A stretch of 64,000 nucleotides of DNA, taken from Prevotella sp. (GTDB lineage: Bacteria > Bacillota_I > Bacilli_A > ML615J-28 > CAG-313). Below the pieces are notes generated by a model. That model made no database searches. It saw only the letters and a list, made by a program, of their open reading frames with translations, and had not been told where the DNA came from. Location: positions 41,652-105,651 of the forward strand of contig JAMPDF010000004.1 of NCBI GenBank assembly GCA_023665755.1, read 5' to 3'. This document shows positions 53,965 to 62,265 of the stretch, piece after piece. How positions within the stretch are numbered: position 1 is the first letter of the stretch; each line of letters begins with the position of its first letter. Made by a program: the position numbers and the translations under genes.

Positions 53965-54156
53965 CTACTTGAGAGCTTCAATTTTTATTTCTGCTCCATT
54001 GTTGAAGATGAAGGTTATGCTTTTATCTTTATAAACTATTCCTTTATCTACAAATAATGCCCAGCAAGAACTATCCCACTCATCTAGCACGAGTGGTTTT
54101 TCTTCAAGTGCTTTAATAAATACTTTTATTGCTCTTACTTGAAAAAAATATGTAAT
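53965..54156 (-). pseudogene. C-terminal remnant of a large serine recombinase
   Basis: An unstarted frame of 63 codons ending at TAG 53965-53967 reads FFQVRAIKVFIKALEE, LDEWDSSCWALFVDKG, then ITFIFNNGAEIKIEAL. This matches the end of the large serine recombinases (short coiled region, then LxEFDxxLWxxLVDxVTV and TFxFKDG-like strands). The catalytic domain is gone, so it is a scar of a lost integrase. A stop precedes the first codon. Confidence 0.6.
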
Positions 54157-54184
54157 TTAAATGAATTTATATCATCGTATTTTC

Positions 54185-55153
54185 TTACATAATTATCTCT
54201 ATATCAAAAAATTTTTCTTGAAATTGAACCAGTTTATTTATTTCTTCTTTAGAAAAAGATTTATCCTTAGAGCATACTACAAGTTTATTTTCAATATCGT
54301 TTTTACGAATAATAATCGCTTTTACTATACCCGTATACTCTTGAACAGGTTTATCAGCACCAACAATATAGGCGTCTTGTTCCTCACCATCTGAAGCACA
54401 TGTGTTTGGTAAGTATCCATAATTTAATTTGTAAATTAAATCACTATATTTAGGATGAACCGAGCCCAATGGTCTATCAACTTTAACAAAGACTTTTTTA
54501 CCAAGATAGTCTAATACTTCATTTCTTTTTTCAATCTCCTTAATTCTAGGATGCTTATCTAAATATGCCAAATATTCAGAATCATTATTTCTTACTGCAA
54601 CTATTTCATTCTTATTGATACAATACTCATTTAGCTTTTCATCAAAATACATTAGTACCCTATAAACAACTTTACTTACTTTGACAAACATTTTAATGTT
54701 ATCAATTACTTTTAGAGGTTTTTCTAATGATTTATTAATGGTTTCAGAAGCAATAAATGCTATAGTACTTCTAAGCATATTTTTTTGATCATTAGACATA
54801 TCGTTGCAAGAGATTTTAACTAAAATTGTAGCTAGTCCATCCGAAATATGAGAAATAATCTTTGAACTCCTATAATTTCTAATTTCATCTAAAATTAATT
54901 TTTGCGGAACGAATTTTATTCTGTGTGTTTTAGGTTTAATTTTAGATATGGTGGAAATTGGAGTTTCTTTCTTTTTTGGAATATAATTTTCTTTACTATT
55001 AGAGCCAAATATCAAATCTTTAAATGTACTAAAAAATGAAGAATGTTTTTCTAATTTTTCCTTTTCTTTATAATATATTCTACTTCTTTCCTTTTTTGTT
55101 TTTCCTCTTTTAGCTCTTTTATAAGCCTCAGCATTTGTTCCTTTGAATGGCAT
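54185..55153 (-). CDS. Inorganic pyrophosphatase-like domain fused to an unknown N-terminal domain
   Basis: 322 residues. The C-terminal 110 residues match a Firmicute pyrophosphatase-like family: VDRPLGSVHPKYSDLIYKLNYGYLPNT (in parts) and DGEEQDAYIVG, which replaces the classical DxDPxD with DGEExD. The N-terminal about 200 residues begin with basic sequence (KGTNAEAYKRAKRGKTKKER), which might bind nucleic acid, followed by helices. The fusion is unusual. RBS GGAGGTGA precedes the ATG. It is upstream of the recombinase remnant and downstream of repeat A. Confidence 0.7.
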   Translation of the reverse strand: MPFKGTNAEAYKRAKRGKTKKERSRIYYKEKEKLEKHSSFFSTFKDLIFGSNSKENYIPKKKETPISTISKIKPKTHRIKFVPQKLILDEIRNYRSSKIISHISDGLATILVKISCNDMSNDQKNMLRSTIAFIASETINKSLEKPLKVIDNIKMFVKVSKVVYRVLMYFDEKLNEYCINKNEIVAVRNNDSEYLAYLDKHPRIKEIEKRNEVLDYLGKKVFVKVDRPLGSVHPKYSDLIYKLNYGYLPNTCASDGEEQDAYIVGADKPVQEYTGIVKAIIIRKNDIENKLVVCSKDKSFSKEEINKLVQFQEKFFDIEIIM

Positions 55154-55310
55154 TTTATACCATCACCTCCTATGATTTAAATTTAATTTATTTTAATACA
55201 TGAATAGACATCTTATAATAAATTATACCACACTTTTGAGGAAAATTATATATTTCCGCTAAACTATGTCGATATACTTCTATATTTTTTTAAGATTTCT
55301 ATGAGATATA

Positions 55311-55566
55311 ATGTGTAATCGTTAAACTACCGCCTTATTTTTGCTAGGTTTGCTCATAAATTTTCTGCTGAAGATGTACTCAAAACCGCAAAAATAAGCC
55401 AACACCGCCCAAATTTGCCCTCGGTTATGCAAAATTTAAGCCGTTTTAACGTTTAAAACCATATTTTGGGTATGAAAAAGGTTTTGACACCAATCGTTAA
55501 TTGTATCAAAACCTATGTTTACTTATGTCTTGGACGATACATTTTAATACATTTGCGCACCATCTA
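55311..55566. repeat. Module-boundary repeat copy A
   Basis: Holds one TAATCGTTAAA motif (55317), a segment shared with copy C (GTTTGCTCATAAATTTTC and GCCAACACCGCCCAAATTT), a hairpin GGTTTTGA/TCAAAACC, and GATACATTTTAATACATTTG. The spacer 55154-55609 contains no other gene that I can support. Confidence 0.75.
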
Positions 55567-55609
55567 AGGTAAAAAACTTTTATGATTTTCTTTTATGAAA
55601 TAAAATCTA

Positions 55610-56362
55610 TTATTGATTTTTAAAATTCTTTAATAAAACTATTATTTTATCATTTTCAATAATTTTATCTTTCCTTTTTAAATTATATTTATGACGTTCT
55701 ATTTTTAATATTTTCGCCTCATTTACAACACTTTTAAATATTTCAATGAAATATGGTGTTTCTTCATCACTTCCATATATTGCCACAATATGAAGTTTAC
55801 TAATAAACTCATCCCACTTCTCTTCATTATGATTAAAATAATCCTGCATTCTTTCAGATAGGATAAAATATAAAGAAGACGAATTTCCACTATACATAGG
55901 TACAATAAATACTATCTTTTTATACTTAGTCATACAATTAAGTAATTCATAGATATCATCATAACGATATTTGCATACTGATGAAAAACATTCATAATTA
56001 CATTTTGAACAAGGATTATAGAATATATCTTTAAATGATATTAATCTATCGTTATTATCCATTAAATAATTAGCAATATCTATGGAATTACCATTATTAC
56101 GAGCACTAAAAGATATATAAATAACCGATTCATTAGTAGATGGTTCAAAAATATCTTTATGATCTCGATCAAACAATTCATCCATAGATACTTCATACTT
56201 TTTTATTAAAAGCATAAGTTTTTCATAACTTATTTCATTAATTCCTTTTTCTATTTTATTAATTGTTGATCTAGAACTATATCCTAATTCTTTTGCAAAT
56301 TCATCCTGACTTAAGCCCTCTTTAAGTCTTATCCCTTTAATTTTTTCTCCAAGCTTACTCAT
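55610..56362 (-). CDS. XRE-family HTH fused to a flavodoxin-like NAD(P)H-dependent oxidoreductase domain
   Basis: 250 residues. The N-terminus is an XRE helix-turn-helix (IRLKEGLSQDEFAKELGYSS, about 6-60). After a linker, a flavodoxin-like fold begins (VIYISFSARNNGNSIDIANY, phosphate loop) with CSKCNYECF...VCKYR giving a CxxCxxxC cluster of the iron-sulfur flavoprotein/FMN reductase type, then IVFIVPMYSGNSS. A redox-sensing transcription factor is the simplest reading. The ATG at 56362 is used; the gene overlaps the KilA-N gene by 8 bp. Confidence 0.8.
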   Translation of the reverse strand: MSKLGEKIKGIRLKEGLSQDEFAKELGYSSRSTINKIEKGINEISYEKLMLLIKKYEVSMDELFDRDHKDIFEPSTNESVIYISFSARNNGNSIDIANYLMDNNDRLISFKDIFYNPCSKCNYECFSSVCKYRYDDIYELLNCMTKYKKIVFIVPMYSGNSSSLYFILSERMQDYFNHNEEKWDEFISKLHIVAIYGSDEETPYFIEIFKSVVNEAKILKIERHKYNLKRKDKIIENDKIIVLLKNFKNQ

Positions 56363-57176
56363 TTTCAACCCTCTTAATTGCTTTAACATTATTATCATTA
56401 AATAATTTCTTTTGACGATTTGCTTCTTTATTCAAAATAATTAACCTATCTTTTTGAGCCATATTCTCCTTTATTAATAAGGAATTATGATATTCAAGAT
56501 TAGAAAGTATAGCTAGTTCAATAGTTGAAGCATAATCGCGCATATTTCCTTCTTTATTTGGATGCAAATCACGCCATTCCTTTGCCTTCATTCCAAACAA
56601 AGCAACATTTAATATATCTGCTTCACTTGCATAAATATAATTTATCTGCTCTAAAGTTAGATTAACGAGCATTAAATTCTCTTTTATCGCATCAGTATGA
56701 ATTAGATAATTAAGTTTTGTTAGTAATCTCTTCCCATACCATTCCATTTGTTCTGCTTCTTGCAACTTTAGCCTTTGAAATTCCTTTATTATATATAGTT
56801 TGATTTCAGGTGATATCCAAGAAGCAAATTCCAAAGCAATATCTTTATGTGCAAATGTACCTCCATTTTTAGTGGGCCTTACTCTTATTCCAATTGCATT
56901 TACTTCATTAATCCATCTAGTTGGTGACATTGTAAAAGAATTCCTACCACTTTCCTGTAATAGGGGGTCGAATTCGACCCGTTTAAATTTTTCATTATTT
57001 AATATTTCCCATAAGCCAAGAAATTCTAAAGTTGCTCTTAATCTGATCCAATTTTTAACAACATCTTTAGGTTCTTTTGCATTTTTTATTCTAGCAATAT
57101 CAGTTAAACTTACATAATCATCATCACCAATGCCTGTAATACTAATCTCTTTTTCTTTAATAGTAATGCTTTTCAT
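56355..57176 (-). CDS. KilA-N domain protein
   Basis: 273 residues. The KilA-N fold occupies about 15-130 (DYVSLTDIARIKNAKEPKDV, NWIRLRATLEFLGLWE, NGGTFAHKDIALEFASWISP and IIKEFQRLK in short blocks). The C-terminal part is helical and basic. KilA-N proteins are DNA-binding factors of phages and mobile elements. A strong RBS (GGAGGTCA) precedes the ATG. The product is probably coexpressed with the overlapping XRE-flavodoxin protein. Confidence 0.85.
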   Translation of the reverse strand: MKSITIKEKEISITGIGDDDYVSLTDIARIKNAKEPKDVVKNWIRLRATLEFLGLWEILNNEKFKRVEFDPLLQESGRNSFTMSPTRWINEVNAIGIRVRPTKNGGTFAHKDIALEFASWISPEIKLYIIKEFQRLKLQEAEQMEWYGKRLLTKLNYLIHTDAIKENLMLVNLTLEQINYIYASEADILNVALFGMKAKEWRDLHPNKEGNMRDYASTIELAILSNLEYHNSLLIKENMAQKDRLIILNKEANRQKKLFNDNNVKAIKRVENE

Positions 57177-57300
57177 CTTTGACCTCCAATTTTATTCATT
57201 GTAACACATTGTAGATTATAAATCAACAATACTGTTTTGTTCATTGCCTTTTGCAATATTAACATTGAATTTGTACAGTTTATGTGTCCAGTTTACAGAG

Positions 57301-57596
57301 TACATTTTAAATCGTTAAATTATGGGGGATAATCGTTATTTTATCCCCCTAATCGTTAAATTGTCCTAGTAATCGTTTAAACTATACCCCGTAAAGTAGA
57401 CAAAAGAAATTGTGTAAAACCCAAAAAGTAGACAGTTATATTGTGTAATTCCCAAAAAGTTTGTTAATTTTAAGCCAAATATTGCTTTTTTTGCCCATTT
57501 TGGCAAAGAAAAAAGGTACTGACACCTATCGTTAATCGTATCAATACCTATGTTTACTTATGACAAAGGCGATACATTTTGATACAATGCACACCC
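57301..57596. repeat. Module-boundary repeat copy B with four iteron-like motifs
   Basis: ATCGTTAAA-type motifs occur at 57311, 57332, 57352 and 57372 (spacing 21, 20 and 20). A hairpin GGGGGATAA/TTATCCCCC lies between the first and third. Then come a segment shared with copy C (GCAATATTTG-type, minus), a terminator-like hairpin GGTACTGA/TCAATACC, and GATACATTTTGATACAATGC. The spacer 57177-57699 has no gene that I can support. Confidence 0.75.
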
Positions 57597-57699
57597 TTAA
57601 CCTATAATTTGCACACCCTTTGAGCATTTTGAACACCTTTGAAAGTGTCTGCACACCCCATAAAAATTGAAATTTAATACAATGTACTGATATGTACTT

Positions 57700-59619
57700 C
57701 TATTGTGTACTAAAAATTGTTTTTACCTCAGCAATTTCATTAATTAAATCATCTAAAGAAATGTTCATAGCAAAATTAAATGGAATAATTTGGCTTTTGT
57801 AATGCGAGTCTTGGTTTAACATAACTTTTTTCATCATAAAACGTTCACTTAAATAATTCGGAAACATATTTTTAAATTCACTCATTGATTGAACCACATT
57901 TAGTCTTTCAAGTGTAGTATTTTTTGAATTAAATGATTTTGAGATATTACTTTTTTGTGGTCCATTTAATGACAAAATAAAGTTTCTAATTTTATTTTCA
58001 ATCCATACTCTTATACCACAAATATATAGTATTTTAGTAATTGTGTTTTCTTCAAAGGAATTTTTATATGTAACAGATGTATTTTCTATTAAATTGAGTA
58101 AATAATCATTATTTAACCCATTAAACTTTTGCTCATTAGGATTATTAGAATTAAAAGTAAATGATGAATCGTAGTGAAATACTTTATGTCCACTAAATAA
58201 AGGACCCTCCTCACAATTTTCTCTATAGACTAGCAAGTCTATATATTGGTTCATATTTCTTATACTTTCTAATGATAAAATAGAATTTATAATATTTTCC
58301 GATTTAATTTGTTCTAATATTAATTTTGAATTGTGCTTTTCAATATAATAATATTTAAATTGATTACTGTACTGAGTATTAATAATATTAATTGTTTCAA
58401 TATTATGCGTAAATACAATTATTTTTTTATCATTTTTTGTTGCTTCCACGATTCTAAATATAATTCTATATTGATTAACGAAATCATAACTACTTAATGG
58501 ATCATCAATAATTAATAATTGCTTACTACTACCTTTAAATGATAACAATTTGATAACCAAACACAGTTCATTTAATTCACCAGTGCTATATGTATTAAAC
58601 TCTCTTGGTAAATCTATTTTAATTTCTTTATTTTTATCATTAAAAGTAATTTTTGCACCTTTATAGATTTGTTCAAATTGTTCTTTTACAAAGTTTTTAT
58701 TTTCTGACATTGCTTTATAAAAAGTATCTCTTTGAACTTCTATAGTTGAAATTTTCTTTTCTATTTTGACCAATTGAGTACTATCGTTTACTATTTTTTT
58801 ATATTCTTCATAATTGAAATTGGATATGCAAATTGAAATAAGTGTTTCAACATTCACTTCTTTTGAAACCTCTATCAATTCGTTTAATGCTTGAGCTTGT
58901 TCAGTTTTATTTTTAGAAGTAATATAAGAAAATTTTCCAAATAGATTCGTACTTAAAGATAATAATTCTTTTCTTTTTGAATTAATATAACCAAATACAT
59001 CAACATTTTCTGTGCCACAAACTGGACATTTTGTTACCGACTTATTTAAATTACTTTCTAATATATCAAAAACATTTAACAAATATTTTTCAGCGTAATC
59101 TTTTATTTCTGTAGAAATATCAGTTATTTTAATAATTTCATTAATATTTCTAATTAATTCTGGAATCTCATTTGGTTGTACACAAGCAACAATTTTTTTA
59201 TAAATAGTTTCATCAACTTTAGTTATACTAAATGCTTTTTTACCATTATAGAAATCCGAAAAATCGGTATTTAAGGATTCTGCATCAGCTTTATTTTTAA
59301 TTCCTAATGTTTTAAAATAGTCTTTTACTGATAATCTTTTATTAATATTATCTCTTTCTAAATACAAAAGATTTAATTCAGATAGGTCTATTGAAATTGT
59401 AATCTTTTTTCCCGAACCAATAAATTTTGGTTTATTTTCGTAGTCAAGGAATTGATAATTATCTCCTTGTGTTTTCTTTAAATAATTATATATAGACGTT
59501 TTGCCTACTCCATTAAAACCAAAAATAATTTTATTAGAATCATCAAATTCAAAATTATCATCAAATAATAAATAGTTTATGCCATCTTTATCAAAATCAG
59601 TTCTAGAAAAAATTTTCAT
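57700..59619 (-). CDS. AAA ATPase with zinc-hook-like CxxC, PrrC/RloC-like layout
   Basis: 639 residues. Walker A GFNGVGKT (34-41), CPVCG (198-202) in a long helical insertion as in Rad50-type zinc hooks, ABC signature YSTGE (344-348), Walker B LLIIDDP (368-374) and the H-loop THN (404-406) form an SMC/AAA_13-like head. The C-terminal domain has RVWIE (about 537-541) and NQDSH (about 602-606), recalling the Arg-x3-Glu and Asn-x2-Ser-His pattern of AAA_13 proteins that include the anticodon nucleases PrrC/RloC. Next to a restriction-modification pair it is a candidate guard enzyme. The nuclease activity is not certain. Confidence 0.7.
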   Translation of the reverse strand: MKIFSRTDFDKDGINYLLFDDNFEFDDSNKIIFGFNGVGKTSIYNYLKKTQGDNYQFLDYENKPKFIGSGKKITISIDLSELNLLYLERDNINKRLSVKDYFKTLGIKNKADAESLNTDFSDFYNGKKAFSITKVDETIYKKIVACVQPNEIPELIRNINEIIKITDISTEIKDYAEKYLLNVFDILESNLNKSVTKCPVCGTENVDVFGYINSKRKELLSLSTNLFGKFSYITSKNKTEQAQALNELIEVSKEVNVETLISICISNFNYEEYKKIVNDSTQLVKIEKKISTIEVQRDTFYKAMSENKNFVKEQFEQIYKGAKITFNDKNKEIKIDLPREFNTYSTGELNELCLVIKLLSFKGSSKQLLIIDDPLSSYDFVNQYRIIFRIVEATKNDKKIIVFTHNIETINIINTQYSNQFKYYYIEKHNSKLILEQIKSENIINSILSLESIRNMNQYIDLLVYRENCEEGPLFSGHKVFHYDSSFTFNSNNPNEQKFNGLNNDYLLNLIENTSVTYKNSFEENTITKILYICGIRVWIENKIRNFILSLNGPQKSNISKSFNSKNTTLERLNVVQSMSEFKNMFPNYLSERFMMKKVMLNQDSHYKSQIIPFNFAMNISLDDLINEIAEVKTIFSTQ

Positions 59620-59826
59620 ATGCTTAATACTCCTTGTATAACTAAAATTCTTTATTTTGTTAGCATTATATTAATGTCATATAAAACTAAAAGTTTTTTA
59701 CTAGAATCAATCCAGTGTTTCTAGTAAAACATTACATTCAAATGATTTTGAAAATTTACTATGAAGCATAAATTAACATATAATTATAATGAAACACATA
59801 TAATCTTTTTATTTTATAAACATATA

Positions 59827-60498
59827 TTATTGTTTTTCTTTTTTTATTAGCTCACTTATAGCAGGAATTGAAATTAATTCTTCATAAAAATATATAATAT
59901 TATCACTAGCATCTTTTTTTCTTTCTTCTAATATATCTTCATATGATATTTCAAGAATTTCACAAAGCTCTTTTCCTGTCATTACATGATCTAAAGAAAA
60001 TTGATTTTTAAATCCTGTGACTATTGCTTCTTTACTTAATTGATTAAAGCAGCATATGTAATAATCAACAACGAAAGGAATTTTTGCGCCAAAATGCAAA
60101 CTAAAAGCCTCTAAATGTTCATGTTCACCAGATGCTTTTTTAGTATCAAAAGAATCACCATCTTTTAACTCAATAATTTTACATATTCTTCTTTGCTGAA
60201 TAATAAAAATCAATAAATCAGGCTCATTACCATCTAATTTATACTTACTTTTTTTAAGTATCCTTTTTGTGCAAACATAAGTACCATTGGGCTTAACTCC
60301 TATAGTAACATTTTCAATAAATTCTTCTAAATCTAAAATATTATTTGTTTTGGATAAAATTATTTTCTCTAACTCATTCCCATTTGAAATTACTGTTGAT
60401 TGAACTTTTGCCATTAATTGACCTATTTCTTTATTATCGAAAACTCTATTATATCCACCACTAGAAGTATTAACTTTTGCATTACATATTTTCGCCAT
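59827..60498 (-). CDS. Type II-like restriction endonuclease, PD-(D/E)xK
   Basis: 223 residues. PDLLIF, then IELKDGD about 15 residues later, form the PD...(E)xK metal site. The start is 2 bp past the stop of the methyltransferase, whose last codons contain its GGAGATGA RBS, so the two are translationally coupled. The recognition site is unknown. I do not match it to a named enzyme. Confidence 0.75.
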   Translation of the reverse strand: MAKICNAKVNTSSGGYNRVFDNKEIGQLMAKVQSTVISNGNELEKIILSKTNNILDLEEFIENVTIGVKPNGTYVCTKRILKKSKYKLDGNEPDLLIFIIQQRRICKIIELKDGDSFDTKKASGEHEHLEAFSLHFGAKIPFVVDYYICCFNQLSKEAIVTGFKNQFSLDHVMTGKELCEILEISYEDILEERKKDASDNIIYFYEELISIPAISELIKKEKQ

Positions 60499-60500
60499 TG

Positions 60501-61166
60501 TTATTCATCTCCAAACTCAATATCTCCACCCAAAAAAACACGATTTGTTAATTTACATGCTTCAAAAACTGAATAACCACCAGATGCAGGATCTACTACA
60601 AGATCATCAACATCAGTAACAGCTTCTATTAATTTACATTGCAAATTTATTGGTTTAGAATGTGGGTGATTTTTATTTATTTTTTCAATCCATACATCTC
60701 CTAAAGTATGATCCTTCCAAGTGGATTTAGCCTTTAAAGGCTCTTTTTGTATGACAATCAAATACTCAGATTTTCTACGCGTACGATAGCCCATACCAAT
60801 TTTATCCTTATCCCATACAATCATATCTACACATTTTAAATTAGTTTTCACCAGCCACGAACCAACTCCTTCAACTAAGTGAAATTTATCAACCCATAAA
60901 AATAGATATCCACTTTCTCTTAAACAACGATTGATTTGTAATATAAATTTTCTAATGATTTTACTATCCATCTGTGTAAGTGAACTTCTATTTTTTCCTC
61001 TATTAACGCCCTCATTGCCATACGATAATTTATCTAACACACCTCGGTATTGCGGATCAAAAAAAACACATTTGATCATTTCATTAGGTATACTTTCAAG
61101 TAATTTTATACCATCACATTTGTTTTTGAAATTAATTTTATATTTTCCACTGTATTCCATTTTCAA
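60501..61166 (-). CDS. DNA adenine/N4-cytosine methyltransferase of the R-M system
   Basis: 221 residues. CVFFDPQYRG holds the catalytic DPxY motif (DPQY for DPPY), and DLVVDPASGGYSVFEACK is the SAM-binding motif I near the C-terminus, giving the beta-class order. The length is small for a type II methyltransferase, so there may be no separate large recognition domain. TTG at 61166 has a suitable AAAGG upstream; ATG at 61160 is an alternative. Divergent from the serine recombinase gene. Confidence 0.82.
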   Translation of the reverse strand: MKMEYSGKYKINFKNKCDGIKLLESIPNEMIKCVFFDPQYRGVLDKLSYGNEGVNRGKNRSSLTQMDSKIIRKFILQINRCLRESGYLFLWVDKFHLVEGVGSWLVKTNLKCVDMIVWDKDKIGMGYRTRRKSEYLIVIQKEPLKAKSTWKDHTLGDVWIEKINKNHPHSKPINLQCKLIEAVTDVDDLVVDPASGGYSVFEACKLTNRVFLGGDIEFGDE

Positions 61167-61263
61167 ATTCAGTACCTTTCTTTATTTGGAGAAAGTATCA
61201 AATACTATGATTTTTTAGAGTTGTGAAAAAATTAGAATTTATTGAACTTTTTTTGTAATATTT

Positions 61264-61292
61264 TTGCTTTTTTGATAAAAATTTGCTATAAT
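61264..61292 (+). promoter_or_regulatory. Promoter upstream of the serine recombinase
   Basis: TTGCTT (61264-61269), a 17-base spacer and TATAAT (61287-61292). Confidence 0.65.
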
Positions 61293-61305
61293 TAGTTGAA
61301 ATTAT

Positions 61306-61355
61306 AAAGGTATCAAAAGGTATACATTTCTATATCGTTTTGATGCCTTTTTTTA
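61306..61355 (+). terminator. Terminator-like hairpin between promoter and recombinase gene
   Basis: AGGTATCAAAA/TTTTGATGCCT (61308-61318 and 61338-61348) with one G-U pair, followed by seven T's. A transcript would end about 55 nt after the start, so this is either an attenuator or a small RNA unit. Confidence 0.7.
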
Positions 61356-61416
61356 TTTGCATATAACTTGATAAAAAATCATTTTTGAGGTTATATACAC
61401 TTAAGAGGTGATTTTT

Positions 61417-62016
61417 ATGATCTACGCATATATTCGTGTTTCAACAAAATATCAAAATATTGATAGACAATATGAAGAAATTAAAACTTTAAATATAGAT
61501 GATAAGTATATCTATATTGATAAAGAATCAGGAAAAGATTTTGATAGAACTAAATATCAAAAGTTAATTAAAAAGATAAAAAAAGATGACCTATTAATAG
61601 TAAAATCAATAGATCGGCTTGGAAGAAACTATCAAATGATATTAGAGGAATGGGCTAGAATTACTAAAAAGATAGGTGCTGATATTAAAGTACTTGATAT
61701 GCCACTTCTTGACACTAGAATTGAGGGTAAGAATTTAGTTGGTACGTTTATAAGTGATATTGTTCTTCAAGTACTTTCGTTTGTTGCAGAAAACGAAAGA
61801 ATTAATATTAAGCAGCGTCAAGCTGAAGGAATTAAAATTGCAAAAGAAAAAGGTGTTAAGTTTGGTAGACCTAAAGTAGCCTTACCACCTAACACCAATA
61901 AAATATTAGATAAATATATTAATAAAGAATTAACAAATATTGAAGCAGCAAAAATAATTAAAGTATCTAGGGGTACTTTCTTTAGATTAGTGAAAGAAAG
62001 AAAAACAATAAATTAA
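61417..62016 (+). CDS. Serine recombinase, resolvase/invertase family
   Basis: 199 residues. IRVSTKYQNIDRQ carries the catalytic Ser near residue 8-10; LIVKSIDRLGRNYQMI and LSFVAENERINIKQRQAEGI follow, and a HTH ends the protein (NIEAAKIIKVSRGTFFRLVKE). Such enzymes resolve or invert DNA between short sites. The ATG at 61417 follows AGAGGTGA. The array of iteron-like motifs just past the stop may be its site. Confidence 0.9.
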   Translation: MIYAYIRVSTKYQNIDRQYEEIKTLNIDDKYIYIDKESGKDFDRTKYQKLIKKIKKDDLLIVKSIDRLGRNYQMILEEWARITKKIGADIKVLDMPLLDTRIEGKNLVGTFISDIVLQVLSFVAENERINIKQRQAEGIKIAKEKGVKFGRPKVALPPNTNKILDKYINKELTNIEAAKIIKVSRGTFFRLVKERKTIN

Positions 62017-62262
62017 GTAATCGTTAAATCGTGGGTAATCGTTATTTTGTACCACTAATCGTTAAATTGTAGGAGTAATCGTTATTTTGTGGTTTCATTT
62101 TTTCTGAGTTTGCTCGTAAATTTTCGTTTGAAGATGTGCTTTAAATAGTAAAAACGAGCCAATACTGCCCAAATTTAAGTCAAATATTGCCGTTTTTAAG
62201 CATTTTTGCATAGAAAAAAGGTATTGACGACACATTTTCAGTGCATCAATACCTATGTTTTT
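62016..62262. repeat. Module-boundary repeat copy C next to ssrA, with four iteron-like motifs
   Basis: ATCGTTA motifs at 62020, 62038, 62058 and 62078 (spacing 18, 20 and 20) follow the recombinase gene. The rest matches copies A and B (GTTTGCTCGTAAATTTTC; GCCAATACTGCCCAAATTT) and ends with the hairpin that terminates tmRNA. Confidence 0.75.
62213..62254 (-). terminator. tmRNA terminator within repeat C
   Basis: AGGTATTGA/TCAATACCT stem (62219-62227 and 62246-62254), then TTTTTT on the minus strand, 12 bases past the tmRNA 3' end. Confidence 0.8.
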
Positions 62263-62265
62263 TAA

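Noticed and set aside
55311..62262. CRISPR array suggested by repeated motifs
   Set aside because: The motifs are 7-12 bp long, the spacers between them are themselves repeated, and no cas genes are near.
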